From contig CANHNG010000036.1 of assembly GCA_947461915.1 (NCBI GenBank), positions 1 to 9,818 of the forward strand: a stretch of 9,818 nt of DNA. The letters are read 5' to 3'. The notes beneath the pieces were generated by a model. That model had not been told where the DNA came from. It searched no databases and saw only the letters and a program-made list of their open reading frames with translations. Of this stretch, positions 1 to 6,269 are shown piece by piece. The stretch is from Flavobacteriaceae bacterium. GTDB taxonomy: Bacteria > Bacteroidota > Bacteroidia > Flavobacteriales > Flavobacteriaceae. Each line of letters starts with the position of its first letter. The first letter of the stretch is position 1. Made by a program: the position numbers and the translations under genes.

Positions 1-548
1 ATAATCACTATGGTTTGTCCGTCAACTCTACCTTCAATATATTCGGCGTTCGTGTGGTCTAATCTAATGTTTCTTACAGCAGTTCCTTGTTTGGCCACCA
101 TACTGGAACCTTTAACTTTCAAATCTTTGATTAAAACTACAGAATCACCAGTAGCAAGAATTACTCCGTTGCTGTCGCGGTGAATTACTTTATTCTCATC
201 TTCCTCACCTTCGCCAGTGGCTTGGGCCCAAACTAAAGTGTCTTCGTCTAGGTACATCATATCTAGCAATTCTTTTGGCCAACCCGCTGCTCGTATTCTG
301 CTCAACATTCTCCAAGCGATTACTTGAACCGCTGTGTTCTCATTCCACATACTGTCGTTTAGGCAACGCCAGTGGTTTAAATCTTCGTTTCCTGGATTTT
401 CAATTTGGTCAATACAGGTGGTACAAGCCAAAATACTTTCGTCTAATCCTCCTTTTTTTGTAGGTAAAACGGCAAAAACTTTTAGGTTTTCGGTGGCAGC
501 GCAAAGTTCACACTGTGACCCGCTGCGTTTATTCAATGTTCTTTCCAT
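1..548 (-). CDS. PhnA/YjdM-family zinc-ribbon protein, C-terminus cut by window edge
   Basis: I translated this frame by hand: ATG at 548, open for 182 codons to the left edge with no stop, so only the last few residues should be missing. The N-terminus has paired CxxC motifs (C13/C16 as CELC, C42/C45 as CTTC) plus C62, a likely zinc-binding site. Residues 63-115 are a tryptophan-rich, probably helical segment, and 116-122 are acidic. From about 125 the sequence follows E. coli YjdM (formerly PhnA) closely: DSNGVILATGDSVVLIKDLK, then KGSSMVAKQGTAVRNIRL. Despite the old name, this family is not part of the phosphonate C-P lyase, and its biochemical role is unknown. It is longer than the roughly 110-residue E. 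coli protein because of the middle segment. It lies 71 nt downstream of coaD on the same strand with its own candidate promoter. The family call is firm; the function is not known. Confidence 0.9.
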   Translation of the reverse strand, partial: MERTLNKRSGSQCELCAATENLKVFAVLPTKKGGLDESILACTTCIDQIENPGNEDLNHWRCLNDSMWNENTAVQVIAWRMLSRIRAAGWPKELLDMMYLDEDTLVWAQATGEGEEDENKVIHRDSNGVILATGDSVVLIKDLKVKGSSMVAKQGTAVRNIRLDHTNAEYIEGRVDGQTIVI

Positions 549-573
549 TCTGTTATTGTTGTCTATTTTTTTG

Positions 574-606
574 CGAAAGTAGTGCTAATTAAAGCCTTTA
601 TCCAAA
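574..606 (-). promoter_or_regulatory. Candidate promoter for the PhnA-family gene
   Basis: On the minus strand a TTTG (603-606) is followed after 21 nt by TACTTTCG (574-581). These resemble the Bacteroidota -33 (TTTG) and -7 (TAnnTTTG) elements, with one mismatch in the -7 box. The box lies 25 nt upstream of the ATG at 548, in the 71-nt gap after coaD. A short palindrome, TAAAG-C-CTTTA (590-600), sits in the spacer. This suggests the gene can be transcribed apart from ddl-coaD; it rests on motif matching only. Confidence 0.45.
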
Positions 607-619
607 TTTATACAGAATA

Positions 620-1078
620 CTATTTCTTTACTTTCACGGCTTCAGGAACCAGTAATTCATATTTACCGTTATTTCGAATAACATCTCTCACGATACTAGA
701 ACTGATATAAGAAGTTCCTGCAGCAGTTAATAAAAACACCGTTTCAATTTTAGACATCCGTCTATTGGTATGCGCTATGGCTTTTTCGAACTCAAAATCG
801 GCGGGATTGCGTAATCCACGCAGAATGAAATTAGCATCGATTCTTTTGCACAAATCAATGGTCAAGCCTTCGTAAACGACAATGGAAATCTTGGGTTCGT
901 TTTTGAAGGTTTCTTCGATAAATCGTTTTCTTTCTTCGAGCGAAAACATATATTTTTTCTCGGCATTGACGCCAATGGCAATTACAATTTCGTCGAATAA
1001 GGGAATGCCTCTTCTGATAATATCTTCATGACCTAAAGTGATGGGGTCAAACGATCCCGGAAATATGGCTTTTCTCAT
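620..1078 (-). CDS. coaD: Phosphopantetheine adenylyltransferase (CoaD)
   Basis: This enzyme catalyses the penultimate step of coenzyme A synthesis, joining ATP and 4'-phosphopantetheine to give dephospho-CoA and pyrophosphate in the cytoplasm. The family signatures are all present: the nucleotidyltransferase motif PGSFDPITLGH at 7-17, with T14 and H17 of the T/HxGH signature; RGLRNPADFEFE at 87-98; and the ISSS(I/L)V signature at 125-130 (YISSSIVRD). The length of 152 residues is normal for the family (about 160). The start at 1078 puts the glycine-rich motif at its usual distance from Met1. The gene lies 35 nt downstream of ddl on the same strand with no evident promoter between, so the two are probably co-transcribed. 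CoaD is essential in most bacteria. Nothing about the gene looks odd. Confidence 0.97.
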   Translation of the reverse strand: MRKAIFPGSFDPITLGHEDIIRRGIPLFDEIVIAIGVNAEKKYMFSLEERKRFIEETFKNEPKISIVVYEGLTIDLCKRIDANFILRGLRNPADFEFEKAIAHTNRRMSKIETVFLLTAAGTSYISSSIVRDVIRNNGKYELLVPEAVKVKK

Positions 1079-1113
1079 TTTTTTGATTTGAGTTTCTGTA
1101 GGTTTTAATTCAT

Positions 1114-2088
1114 TTATTCAGGCAACGCCAATGCTATTGCATTGCTAAACAAATCCTCTAACGAAATTCCAGCAGCTTTGGCTTGTTGTGGAATCAAACT
1201 TTCGGTAGTAAGACCCGGAATAGTATTCATTTCGAGCATGTGGGGTTCGCCGTCCACAAAGATGAATTCGCTTCTGGAAAATCCTTTCATTTTCAAGACT
1301 TCATAAGTGCGTTTTGCCACTTCACTTACTCTTTGTGTCATTTCTTCAGCGATTCTGGCGGGTGTTATTTCCTGTGACTTTCCATGATATTTGGCTTCGT
1401 AATCGAAGAAATCATTCTCCGAAACAATTTCGGTGATGGGTAAAACGATTATTTCTCCTTTGTAATTAATGACTCCAACAGAAACTTCGGTACCGTCCAA
1501 AAAACTTTCGATGATGATTTCGTTGTCTTCCTGGTAAGCTACTTCAATAGCGATGGGTAATTCGTTCGCCGTTTTTACTTTGGAAATTCCAAAACTGGAA
1601 CCTGATTTATTTGGTTTTACAAAACAAGGTAATCCAACGGCTTTCACAATTTCTGCAGTATCAAAATGTTCGCCTTTATTTAAATAATAGGAAGTCGCGG
1701 TTTTGATGCCGTAAGGTTTTAAAACCGACAATAAATCCCGTTTGTTGAAGGTTAATGCTGCCTGATAATAATCGCAGGAAGATTGCGGCATACCAATTAA
1801 TTCAAAATACGCTTGCATCAATCCATCTTCGCCTGGTGTACCGTGAATGGCGTTGAAAACACAATCAAAAGTGATTTTGGTTCCGTTTACAGTTGTTGAA
1901 AAATCGTTTTTATCAATGGGAAATTCTGCATCTTGGGCATCAACATAAACCCATTTTTCCTTGAAAATATGGATTCGGAATCCGTTAAATTTAGTTTTGT
2001 CAAGAAATTGATAGACGACATTTCCGCTGATTAAAGAGATTTTATATTCGCTTGAATATCCGCCCATGATGATGGCAATGTTTTTCAT
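1114..2088 (-). CDS. ddl: D-alanine--D-alanine ligase
   Basis: This cytoplasmic ATP-grasp ligase joins two D-alanines for the end of the peptidoglycan stem peptide. Visible motifs are the N-terminal MGGYSSEYKISLISG (8-22) with the substrate-site glutamate E14; HGTPGEDG (82-89); the ATP-grasp segment FVKPNKSGSSFGISKV (156-171); FDYEAKY (228-234); and LEMNTIPGLTTESLIP (285-300), where E286 and N288 are metal ligands by analogy with E. coli DdlB. Y234 matches DdlB Tyr216, the residue tied to dipeptide rather than D-Ala-D-lactate formation, so this looks like a normal vancomycin-susceptible-type ligase and not a VanA-type enzyme. The length, 324, is typical for flavobacteria. It heads a minus-strand cluster with coaD and is divergent from the PASTA-protein gene. 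Its leader contains the inverted repeat at 2096-2135. Confidence 0.97.
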   Translation of the reverse strand: MKNIAIIMGGYSSEYKISLISGNVVYQFLDKTKFNGFRIHIFKEKWVYVDAQDAEFPIDKNDFSTTVNGTKITFDCVFNAIHGTPGEDGLMQAYFELIGMPQSSCDYYQAALTFNKRDLLSVLKPYGIKTATSYYLNKGEHFDTAEIVKAVGLPCFVKPNKSGSSFGISKVKTANELPIAIEVAYQEDNEIIIESFLDGTEVSVGVINYKGEIIVLPITEIVSENDFFDYEAKYHGKSQEITPARIAEEMTQRVSEVAKRTYEVLKMKGFSRSEFIFVDGEPHMLEMNTIPGLTTESLIPQQAKAAGISLEDLFSNAIALALPE

Positions 2089-2095
2089 TTTTTAG

Positions 2096-2135
2096 GTTTA
2101 ATCGGTTTGCTGTTTAACCGATAAGCCGATTAAAC
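2096..2135. repeat. Cluster of three GTTTAAyCGR words forming two alternative hairpins in the ddl leader
   Basis: GTTTAATCGG (2096-2105) and CCGATTAAAC (2126-2135) are a perfect 10-bp inverted repeat with a 20-nt loop. Between them GTTTAACCGA (2112-2121) is a near copy of the first arm. A second perfect inverted repeat, ATCGGTT (2101-2107) with AACCGAT (2116-2122), overlaps the first, so the two stems cannot form together. The large stem ends 7 nt before the ddl ATG at 2088. If ddl is transcribed from the box at 2146-2153, the hairpins lie in its 5' untranslated region. There is no U-tract downstream on the ddl side suitable for a terminator. It could be an operator array, a translational control hairpin, or a degenerate dispersed repeat; the sequence alone does not decide. 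Confidence 0.7.
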
Positions 2136-2145
2136 GTATTTCAAA

Positions 2146-2153
2146 CAAAATTA
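2146..2153 (-). promoter_or_regulatory. Candidate -7 box for ddl-coaD
   Basis: The minus strand reads TAATTTTG, a full match to the Bacteroidota -7 consensus TAnnTTTG, 57 nt upstream of the ddl start codon. No convincing TTG -33 element is seen at the usual spacing, so the call rests on the -7 box alone in AT-rich DNA. Transcription from here would begin near 2140 and place the whole 2096-2135 inverted repeat in the ddl leader. Confidence 0.35.
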
Positions 2154-2179
2154 GAATTTTTTTTGGAACGAAATAGCTT

Positions 2180-2187
2180 TATCTTTG
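2180..2187 (+). promoter_or_regulatory. Candidate -7 box for the PASTA-rluD-yaaA cluster
   Basis: TATCTTTG at 2180-2187 matches the Bacteroidota -7 consensus TAnnTTTG exactly and lies 20 nt before the ATG at 2208. A TTG at 2163-2165, after a run of eight T, is the nearest -33-like element, but its 14-nt spacing is shorter than the usual 17-23. The box is 26 nt from the opposite-strand ddl box, so the two promoters would share their upstream elements. Confidence 0.5.
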
Positions 2188-2207
2188 CGACTTATTAAAT
2201 TAAATTT

Positions 2208-2822
2208 ATGAGCTTACGTAATTATCTTACCAGCCGCGTGTTTTTTGGACAAGCACTTGCCGCTCTTGCTATTCTTGCCGTTTTAGGTTATTTCTTCGTG
2301 CATTGGTTGACTTTCACAACGGATCATGGTCACGAAATAACGGTGCCCAATTTAGCTAAGTTAACTGAGGAGCAGGTCGAGGAAAAATTAGACGAATTGG
2401 ACTTGGACTATGTGCTTTTGGACAGTGTAGATTACAACAGTGATTATCCTAAATTCAGTGTGGTCGAGCAAGATCCTTTGCCTGGTGCCAAGGTAAAAGA
2501 AGGAAGAAAAGTATATATCAAGATTAATGCTTCGGGGTTTTCGTCTGTGCGTATTCCGGATTTAATCCAAAAAACATATCGCGAAGCGGTTCCTACATTA
2601 AAGGCTTTGGGTCTTGAAGAAGGTACGATTACCTATATCCCGAATCTTGGAAAAGATATGGTTTTGGAAATGCGTTGCAAAGGAAGAAACCTCAAGGTGG
2701 GCGATCACGTTTTGAAAGCCTCTAAAATTGATTTGGTGCTGGGTGACGGTAAGGAAAGTTATATAGAAGAAGTGGACAGTACGGCCATGTCAACAGATCA
2801 ATTGCCTGCAAATGAGCAGTAA
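2208..2822 (+). CDS. Membrane-anchored PASTA-domain protein (no kinase domain)
   Basis: The protein has a short basic N-terminus, one transmembrane segment at about 11-34, then two PASTA domains outside the membrane. The first is at about 44-107 (ITVPNLAKLTEEQVEEKL, later VVEQDPLPGAKVKEG), the second at about 113-178 (VRIPDLIQKTYREAVPTLKA, then LKVGDHVLKASKIDLVLG). An acidic, low-complexity tail follows. PASTA domains are known from penicillin-binding proteins and PknB/Stk kinases, where many bind or sense peptidoglycan or muropeptides. Here neither a kinase nor a transpeptidase is attached, and the protein would face the periplasm. It is divergent from ddl and overlaps the next gene by 11 nt, so it is translated with the synthase. 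A cell-wall role is inferred from the domain and the ddl neighbour. The function is otherwise unknown. Confidence 0.9.
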   Translation: MSLRNYLTSRVFFGQALAALAILAVLGYFFVHWLTFTTDHGHEITVPNLAKLTEEQVEEKLDELDLDYVLLDSVDYNSDYPKFSVVEQDPLPGAKVKEGRKVYIKINASGFSSVRIPDLIQKTYREAVPTLKALGLEEGTITYIPNLGKDMVLEMRCKGRNLKVGDHVLKASKIDLVLGDGKESYIEEVDSTAMSTDQLPANEQ

Positions 2823-3852
2823 TATTGACACTACAGATTTAGAGGACGAATTATATGAACATTATAGATTTGACATTCCCAAAGGGCAATTGCTCCTGAG
2901 AATAGATAAATACTTAATGAACATGATTCCGAATGCCACTCGAAATAAAATACAGAATGCGGCAACTGCCGGAGATATTTATGTGAATGACCTCGCTGTA
3001 AAATCGAACTATAAAGTAAAGCCCTTTGATGTGGTGCGCATTATGTTGTCGCATCCGCCTTTCGAAAACAGGGTTGACCCCGAAGATATTCCGCTTAATA
3101 TTGTGTATGAAGATGCTGCGATTTTGCTCGTCAACAAACCCCCTGATTTTGTAGTGCATCCTGGTCACGGAAACTATACGGGAACTTTAGTGAATGCTTT
3201 GGCATTTCATTTCGAAAATTTGCCCATGAACAGTAGCGAACGTCCAGGATTGGTACACCGAATTGATAAAGACACCTCGGGACTTTTGGTAATTGCCAAA
3301 ACCGAGGCGGCTATGACGCATCTTGCCAAGCAATTTGAAGCCAAAACTACCGAAAGGGAATACATTGCGCTAGTTTGGGGAAATGTGGTTGCAGATGAAG
3401 GAACGATTGAAGGCAACATTGCCCGCCATTTGAAAGATCGCATGCAAATGGCGGTTTTTTCCGATCCTGAAATTGGAAAACCGGCCGTGACCCATTACAA
3501 AGTGTTGGAACGTTTTGGTTACGTGACTTTGGTTTCTTGCATTTTGGAGACGGGGAGAACCCACCAGATTCGGGTGCACATGAAACACATTGGACATCCT
3601 ATTTTTAATGACGAGCGGTATGGCGGTCATTTGATTTTGAAAGGAACTACGTTTACGAAATACAAACAATTTATCGAAAATTGTTTCAAGGCTTTGCCAA
3701 GACAGGCTTTACATGCCAAAACACTTGGTTTTGTGCATCCTAGCACAGGAGATATGATGCGTTTTGATACCGAATTGCCGCAGGATTTTCAGGATTGTAT
3801 TGAGAAATGGAGAGGGTACTCAAAAACGCATTCGAGTGAGGAGGAAGAGTAA
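2812..3852 (+). CDS. rluD: RluA/RluD-family 23S rRNA pseudouridine synthase
   Basis: The enzyme converts uridines to pseudouridine, in RluD in helix 69 of 23S rRNA. An N-terminal S4 RNA-binding domain spans about 27-80 (LRIDKYLMNMIPNATRNKIQ onward). It is followed by the catalytic domain with VYEDAAILLVNKPPDFVVHP (98-117) and the signature HRIDKDTSG (149-157), where D152 is the catalytic aspartate by family analogy. LETGRTHQIRVH (245-256) and PRQALHAKTLGFVHP (296-310) are further conserved RluA-family blocks. The 346-residue length is usual for RluD-like proteins. The tail ends in a run of glutamates. The start at 2812 lies inside the PASTA gene, giving an 11-nt overlap and probable translational coupling. 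S4 plus overall layout favours RluD over RluA, but the exact target uridines cannot be read from the sequence. Confidence 0.94.
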   Translation: MSSNIDTTDLEDELYEHYRFDIPKGQLLLRIDKYLMNMIPNATRNKIQNAATAGDIYVNDLAVKSNYKVKPFDVVRIMLSHPPFENRVDPEDIPLNIVYEDAAILLVNKPPDFVVHPGHGNYTGTLVNALAFHFENLPMNSSERPGLVHRIDKDTSGLLVIAKTEAAMTHLAKQFEAKTTEREYIALVWGNVVADEGTIEGNIARHLKDRMQMAVFSDPEIGKPAVTHYKVLERFGYVTLVSCILETGRTHQIRVHMKHIGHPIFNDERYGGHLILKGTTFTKYKQFIENCFKALPRQALHAKTLGFVHPSTGDMMRFDTELPQDFQDCIEKWRGYSKTHSSEEEE

Positions 3853-3878
3853 AAAAAGAATCAAATAGAAATGTTCCT

Positions 3879-4637
3879 ATGAAAATTGTTATTTCACCCG
3901 CCAAATCGCTAAACTTTGAAAAAGTCCTGCCAACTGAAAAATATTCGGAAGCGCTGTTTTTAAAGGAATCGCTTCAAGTTAACAAAGTGTTGAAACAAAA
4001 ATCACCCGCGGCACTTTCAGAATTAATGGCTATTTCGGATAAATTGGCTGATTTGAATTGGCAACGCAATCAAGATTGGAAAACCCCCTTCACTCCAGAA
4101 AATGCGCGTCCTGCCATTTACGCTTTCGATGGGGATGTTTATACCGGATTGGATGCCTATTCGATTCCAATAGAAAAACTGGATATTTTGCAAGGCAGTG
4201 TGCGAATTTTGTCAGGATTATACGGACTCTTAAAGCCACTGGATTTGATGCAGGCGTACCGATTGGAAATGGGAACCAAATTGCCCATTAACGAAAGCAG
4301 GAATCTATACGAATTTTGGAAATCTATTATTACCAAGGCCTTAAATAAAGAACTCCAGGAAGAGGAGTTGTTTGTGAATTTGGCGAGCAACGAATATTTC
4401 TCGGCAGTCGATGTCAAAGCATTAAAAGTTCCAGTAATCACTCCGGAATTTAAGGATTATAAAGACGGAAAATTGAAGATAATTAGCTTTTTTGCCAAGA
4501 AAGCTCGTGGTTTGATGGCGCGTTACATCATTGATACGAATGCTGAAACGATCGAGGACTTAAAAGGATTTAACTATGAAGGCTATCAATTTGACGCCAA
4601 TTTATCCAAAGGAAATCAGTTGGTTTTTACACGATAG
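3879..4637 (+). CDS. yaaA: YaaA family peroxide-stress protein (DUF328)
   Basis: In E. coli YaaA is a cytoplasmic DNA-binding protein that limits damage from hydrogen peroxide by lowering free intracellular iron. The family landmarks are present: ISPAKSLNFE at 5-14, PAIYAFDGDVYTGL at 78-91, RILSGLYGLLKPLDLMQAYR at 109-128, LEMG at 129-132, NLASNEYFSAV at 167-177 and AKKARGLMARYI at 206-217. The length of 252 fits the family (E. coli 258). The chosen ATG puts the ISPAK motif at the extreme N-terminus as in relatives. It follows the synthase gene by 26 nt with no promoter seen, so it is likely the last gene of the PASTA-rluD-yaaA unit. An ATG at 3871 gives only three codons, and its TGA overlaps this start. 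The iron role is transferred from E. coli and is not shown here. Confidence 0.95.
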   Translation: MKIVISPAKSLNFEKVLPTEKYSEALFLKESLQVNKVLKQKSPAALSELMAISDKLADLNWQRNQDWKTPFTPENARPAIYAFDGDVYTGLDAYSIPIEKLDILQGSVRILSGLYGLLKPLDLMQAYRLEMGTKLPINESRNLYEFWKSIITKALNKELQEEELFVNLASNEYFSAVDVKALKVPVITPEFKDYKDGKLKIISFFAKKARGLMARYIIDTNAETIEDLKGFNYEGYQFDANLSKGNQLVFTR

Positions 4638-4645
4638 TTTTCCTA

Positions 4646-6232
4646 TTAATGTGAGACTGCTTCCGAAACGATTACTCGTTTTTTGCCTTTTCGAATCAGA
4701 AGAATAAAAGGAATACAAAGCAAAAATAAGATTCCCAGATACATAAAGATATCCATATACGTTAATACGGAGCTTTGTACTGTCACTTTGTACTCGATTA
4801 CTTTATAGGCTTTTGCCAAAGCTTCATTGGCACTATACCCTTTGGACTTAAAGCCGTTTTGCAATTTTTGTAACGTTTGCTGGACTTGGAAAGAGGTGAC
4901 GTCAAGGTGGCTCACTAAATTGGATCGATGTTCTTGATTGAATCGAGCGATAAAAGTGGTGATAATGGCAATGCCAAACGAACCGCCCAATTGTCTTGAC
5001 ATTCCTGAAAAAGCTGCACCTTCACCAATGTTTCTTCCTTTAAGCGTTGAAAGGGAAAGCGTTGAAATGGGAACAAATAGCAGTCCTAAGCCGATGCCTC
5101 TGAAAATGAAGGGCCAGAATAAATGTTCAGAACCCGAACTAGGAGTAAGGACGCCTCGCATCCAAAAGGTAAAGAAGAAAAATATCAGAAATCCCATTGC
5201 TACCATATAGGATTGCGGGACTCCCCGCTGGATCATCTTGCCAATAAAAGGCATCATAATACCTGTGGTTACAGCCCCGGGTATTAAGAGTAATCCTGCA
5301 TCGGCGGCACTCCACCCCAAGATAGACTGTGTGTAAATTGGTATGATAAAAGTAGAGCCATACAATCCAAATCCAAGGATGAAAGCCATAATGGTTCCCA
5401 CTTTTAAATTGGAATCTTTCAATACTTTCAAATTAACAATCGGATGCTTGTAAGTGAGTTCTCTCCAAATGAAAAACAATAAACCAAAAACAGAAACTAC
5501 ACTCAATATAACAATTATTTGGTTGTTGAACCAGTCGTCCTGTTGGCCATGTTCCAGCACAAATTGTAATGAGCCTACAAACAAAGTCAGAAACACAATA
5601 CCCCACCAATCGACCTGACGGGCCTTTATTTTTTCACCATATTTAGGGCTTTTTACAAACGAGAGCGTGAGTAAAGCTGCTATAATCCCAATAGGAATAT
5701 TGATGTAAAAAATATAGGGCCAAGAAAAATGATCGACAATATAGCCTCCCAAAGGGGGGCCCAAGGTTGGTCCTACAATAACACCCATTCCATAGATGGC
5801 TTGTGCCATACCTCTCTTGGCTATTGGATAAATTTCGGTAATGATAGTCTGAGAAGTGACCAATAAGGCACCGCCACCAAGTCCCTGTATGAATCGAAAA
5901 ATGACGAGTTCCCAGATATTATTGGCATTTCCACACAGAAAGGATGCCAAGGTAAAAATGATGATCGAAACGGCAAAATAATTGCGACGCCCGAATTGCT
6001 GTGAAAACCAACTTGTCATCGGGATGATTATCACGTTGGCGATAGCATAAGCGGTGATAACCCAAGCTACATCAGTCAGCGTAGCGCCAAGGCTACCGCG
6101 CATATTATTTAAAGCTACATTTACAATGGTGGTGTCCACAATTTCAAGCAAGGCACAAAGGACAGCGGTTATCGTAATGATAATCCTCCTAAAACCAAAC
6201 TCTACTAAATCGTCGTCAGCCGTTTTGACCAT
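4646..6232 (-). CDS. emrB: EmrB/QacA-type DHA2 multidrug efflux MFS permease
   Basis: This is the inner-membrane, proton-driven export pump of a tripartite system. It has 528 residues with about 14 hydrophobic helices, as expected for the DHA2 family. Motifs seen are the TM1 signature EIVDTTIVNVAL (30-41), the loop 2-3 motif A-like WFSQQFGRRNYF (75-86), FRFIQGLGGGALL (112-124) and the antiporter motif C GMGVIVGPTLGPPLGG (148-163) in TM5. FYINIPIG (175-182) and VDWWG (207-211) are also characteristic of the family. A longer soluble stretch at about 430-490 precedes the last helix. It is the third gene of the TolC-EmrA-EmrB unit, 37 nt after the adaptor. The substrate cannot be predicted; hydrophobic drugs, dyes or fatty acids are the usual range. 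It converges on yaaA with 8 nt between stop codons. Confidence 0.95.
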   Translation of the reverse strand: MVKTADDDLVEFGFRRIIITITAVLCALLEIVDTTIVNVALNNMRGSLGATLTDVAWVITAYAIANVIIIPMTSWFSQQFGRRNYFAVSIIIFTLASFLCGNANNIWELVIFRFIQGLGGGALLVTSQTIITEIYPIAKRGMAQAIYGMGVIVGPTLGPPLGGYIVDHFSWPYIFYINIPIGIIAALLTLSFVKSPKYGEKIKARQVDWWGIVFLTLFVGSLQFVLEHGQQDDWFNNQIIVILSVVSVFGLLFFIWRELTYKHPIVNLKVLKDSNLKVGTIMAFILGFGLYGSTFIIPIYTQSILGWSAADAGLLLIPGAVTTGIMMPFIGKMIQRGVPQSYMVAMGFLIFFFFTFWMRGVLTPSSGSEHLFWPFIFRGIGLGLLFVPISTLSLSTLKGRNIGEGAAFSGMSRQLGGSFGIAIITTFIARFNQEHRSNLVSHLDVTSFQVQQTLQKLQNGFKSKGYSANEALAKAYKVIEYKVTVQSSVLTYMDIFMYLGILFLLCIPFILLIRKGKKRVIVSEAVSH

Positions 6233-6269
6233 TGTAATTAATTATGAATTGTCTAAAAAATTGGCAGTA

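Noticed and set aside
1..548. Phosphonate use suggested by the PhnA name
   Set aside because: The YjdM/PhnA family is not needed for C-P bond cleavage, and no phn genes are present in the window.
275..582. Two overlapping plus-strand open frames of 62 and 82 codons
   Set aside because: They lie antisense to the PhnA-family gene, whose minus-strand translation is a clear family match; the plus-strand products have no recognisable features.
1114..2088. VanA-type D-Ala-D-Lac ligase and glycopeptide resistance locus
   Set aside because: The FDYEAKY loop with Y234 matches ordinary D-Ala-D-Ala ligases, and no vanH or vanX homologue is near.
3871..3882. Three-codon open frame ATG TTC CTA TGA whose stop overlaps the yaaA start
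   Set aside because: It could act as a leader mini-cistron, but a 12-nt frame arises easily by chance and no attenuator structure is seen around it.
4610..4644. AGGAAA/TTTCCT arms as a bidirectional terminator between yaaA and emrB
   Set aside because: The stem is only 6 bp with a 23-nt loop and is AT-rich, too weak to call a terminator.
5752..5762. Run of six G in the emrB coding region as a possible phase-variation tract
   Set aside because: The run is short, encodes the conserved GPPLGG of motif C, and the frame is intact; six G is below the usual length of slipping tracts.
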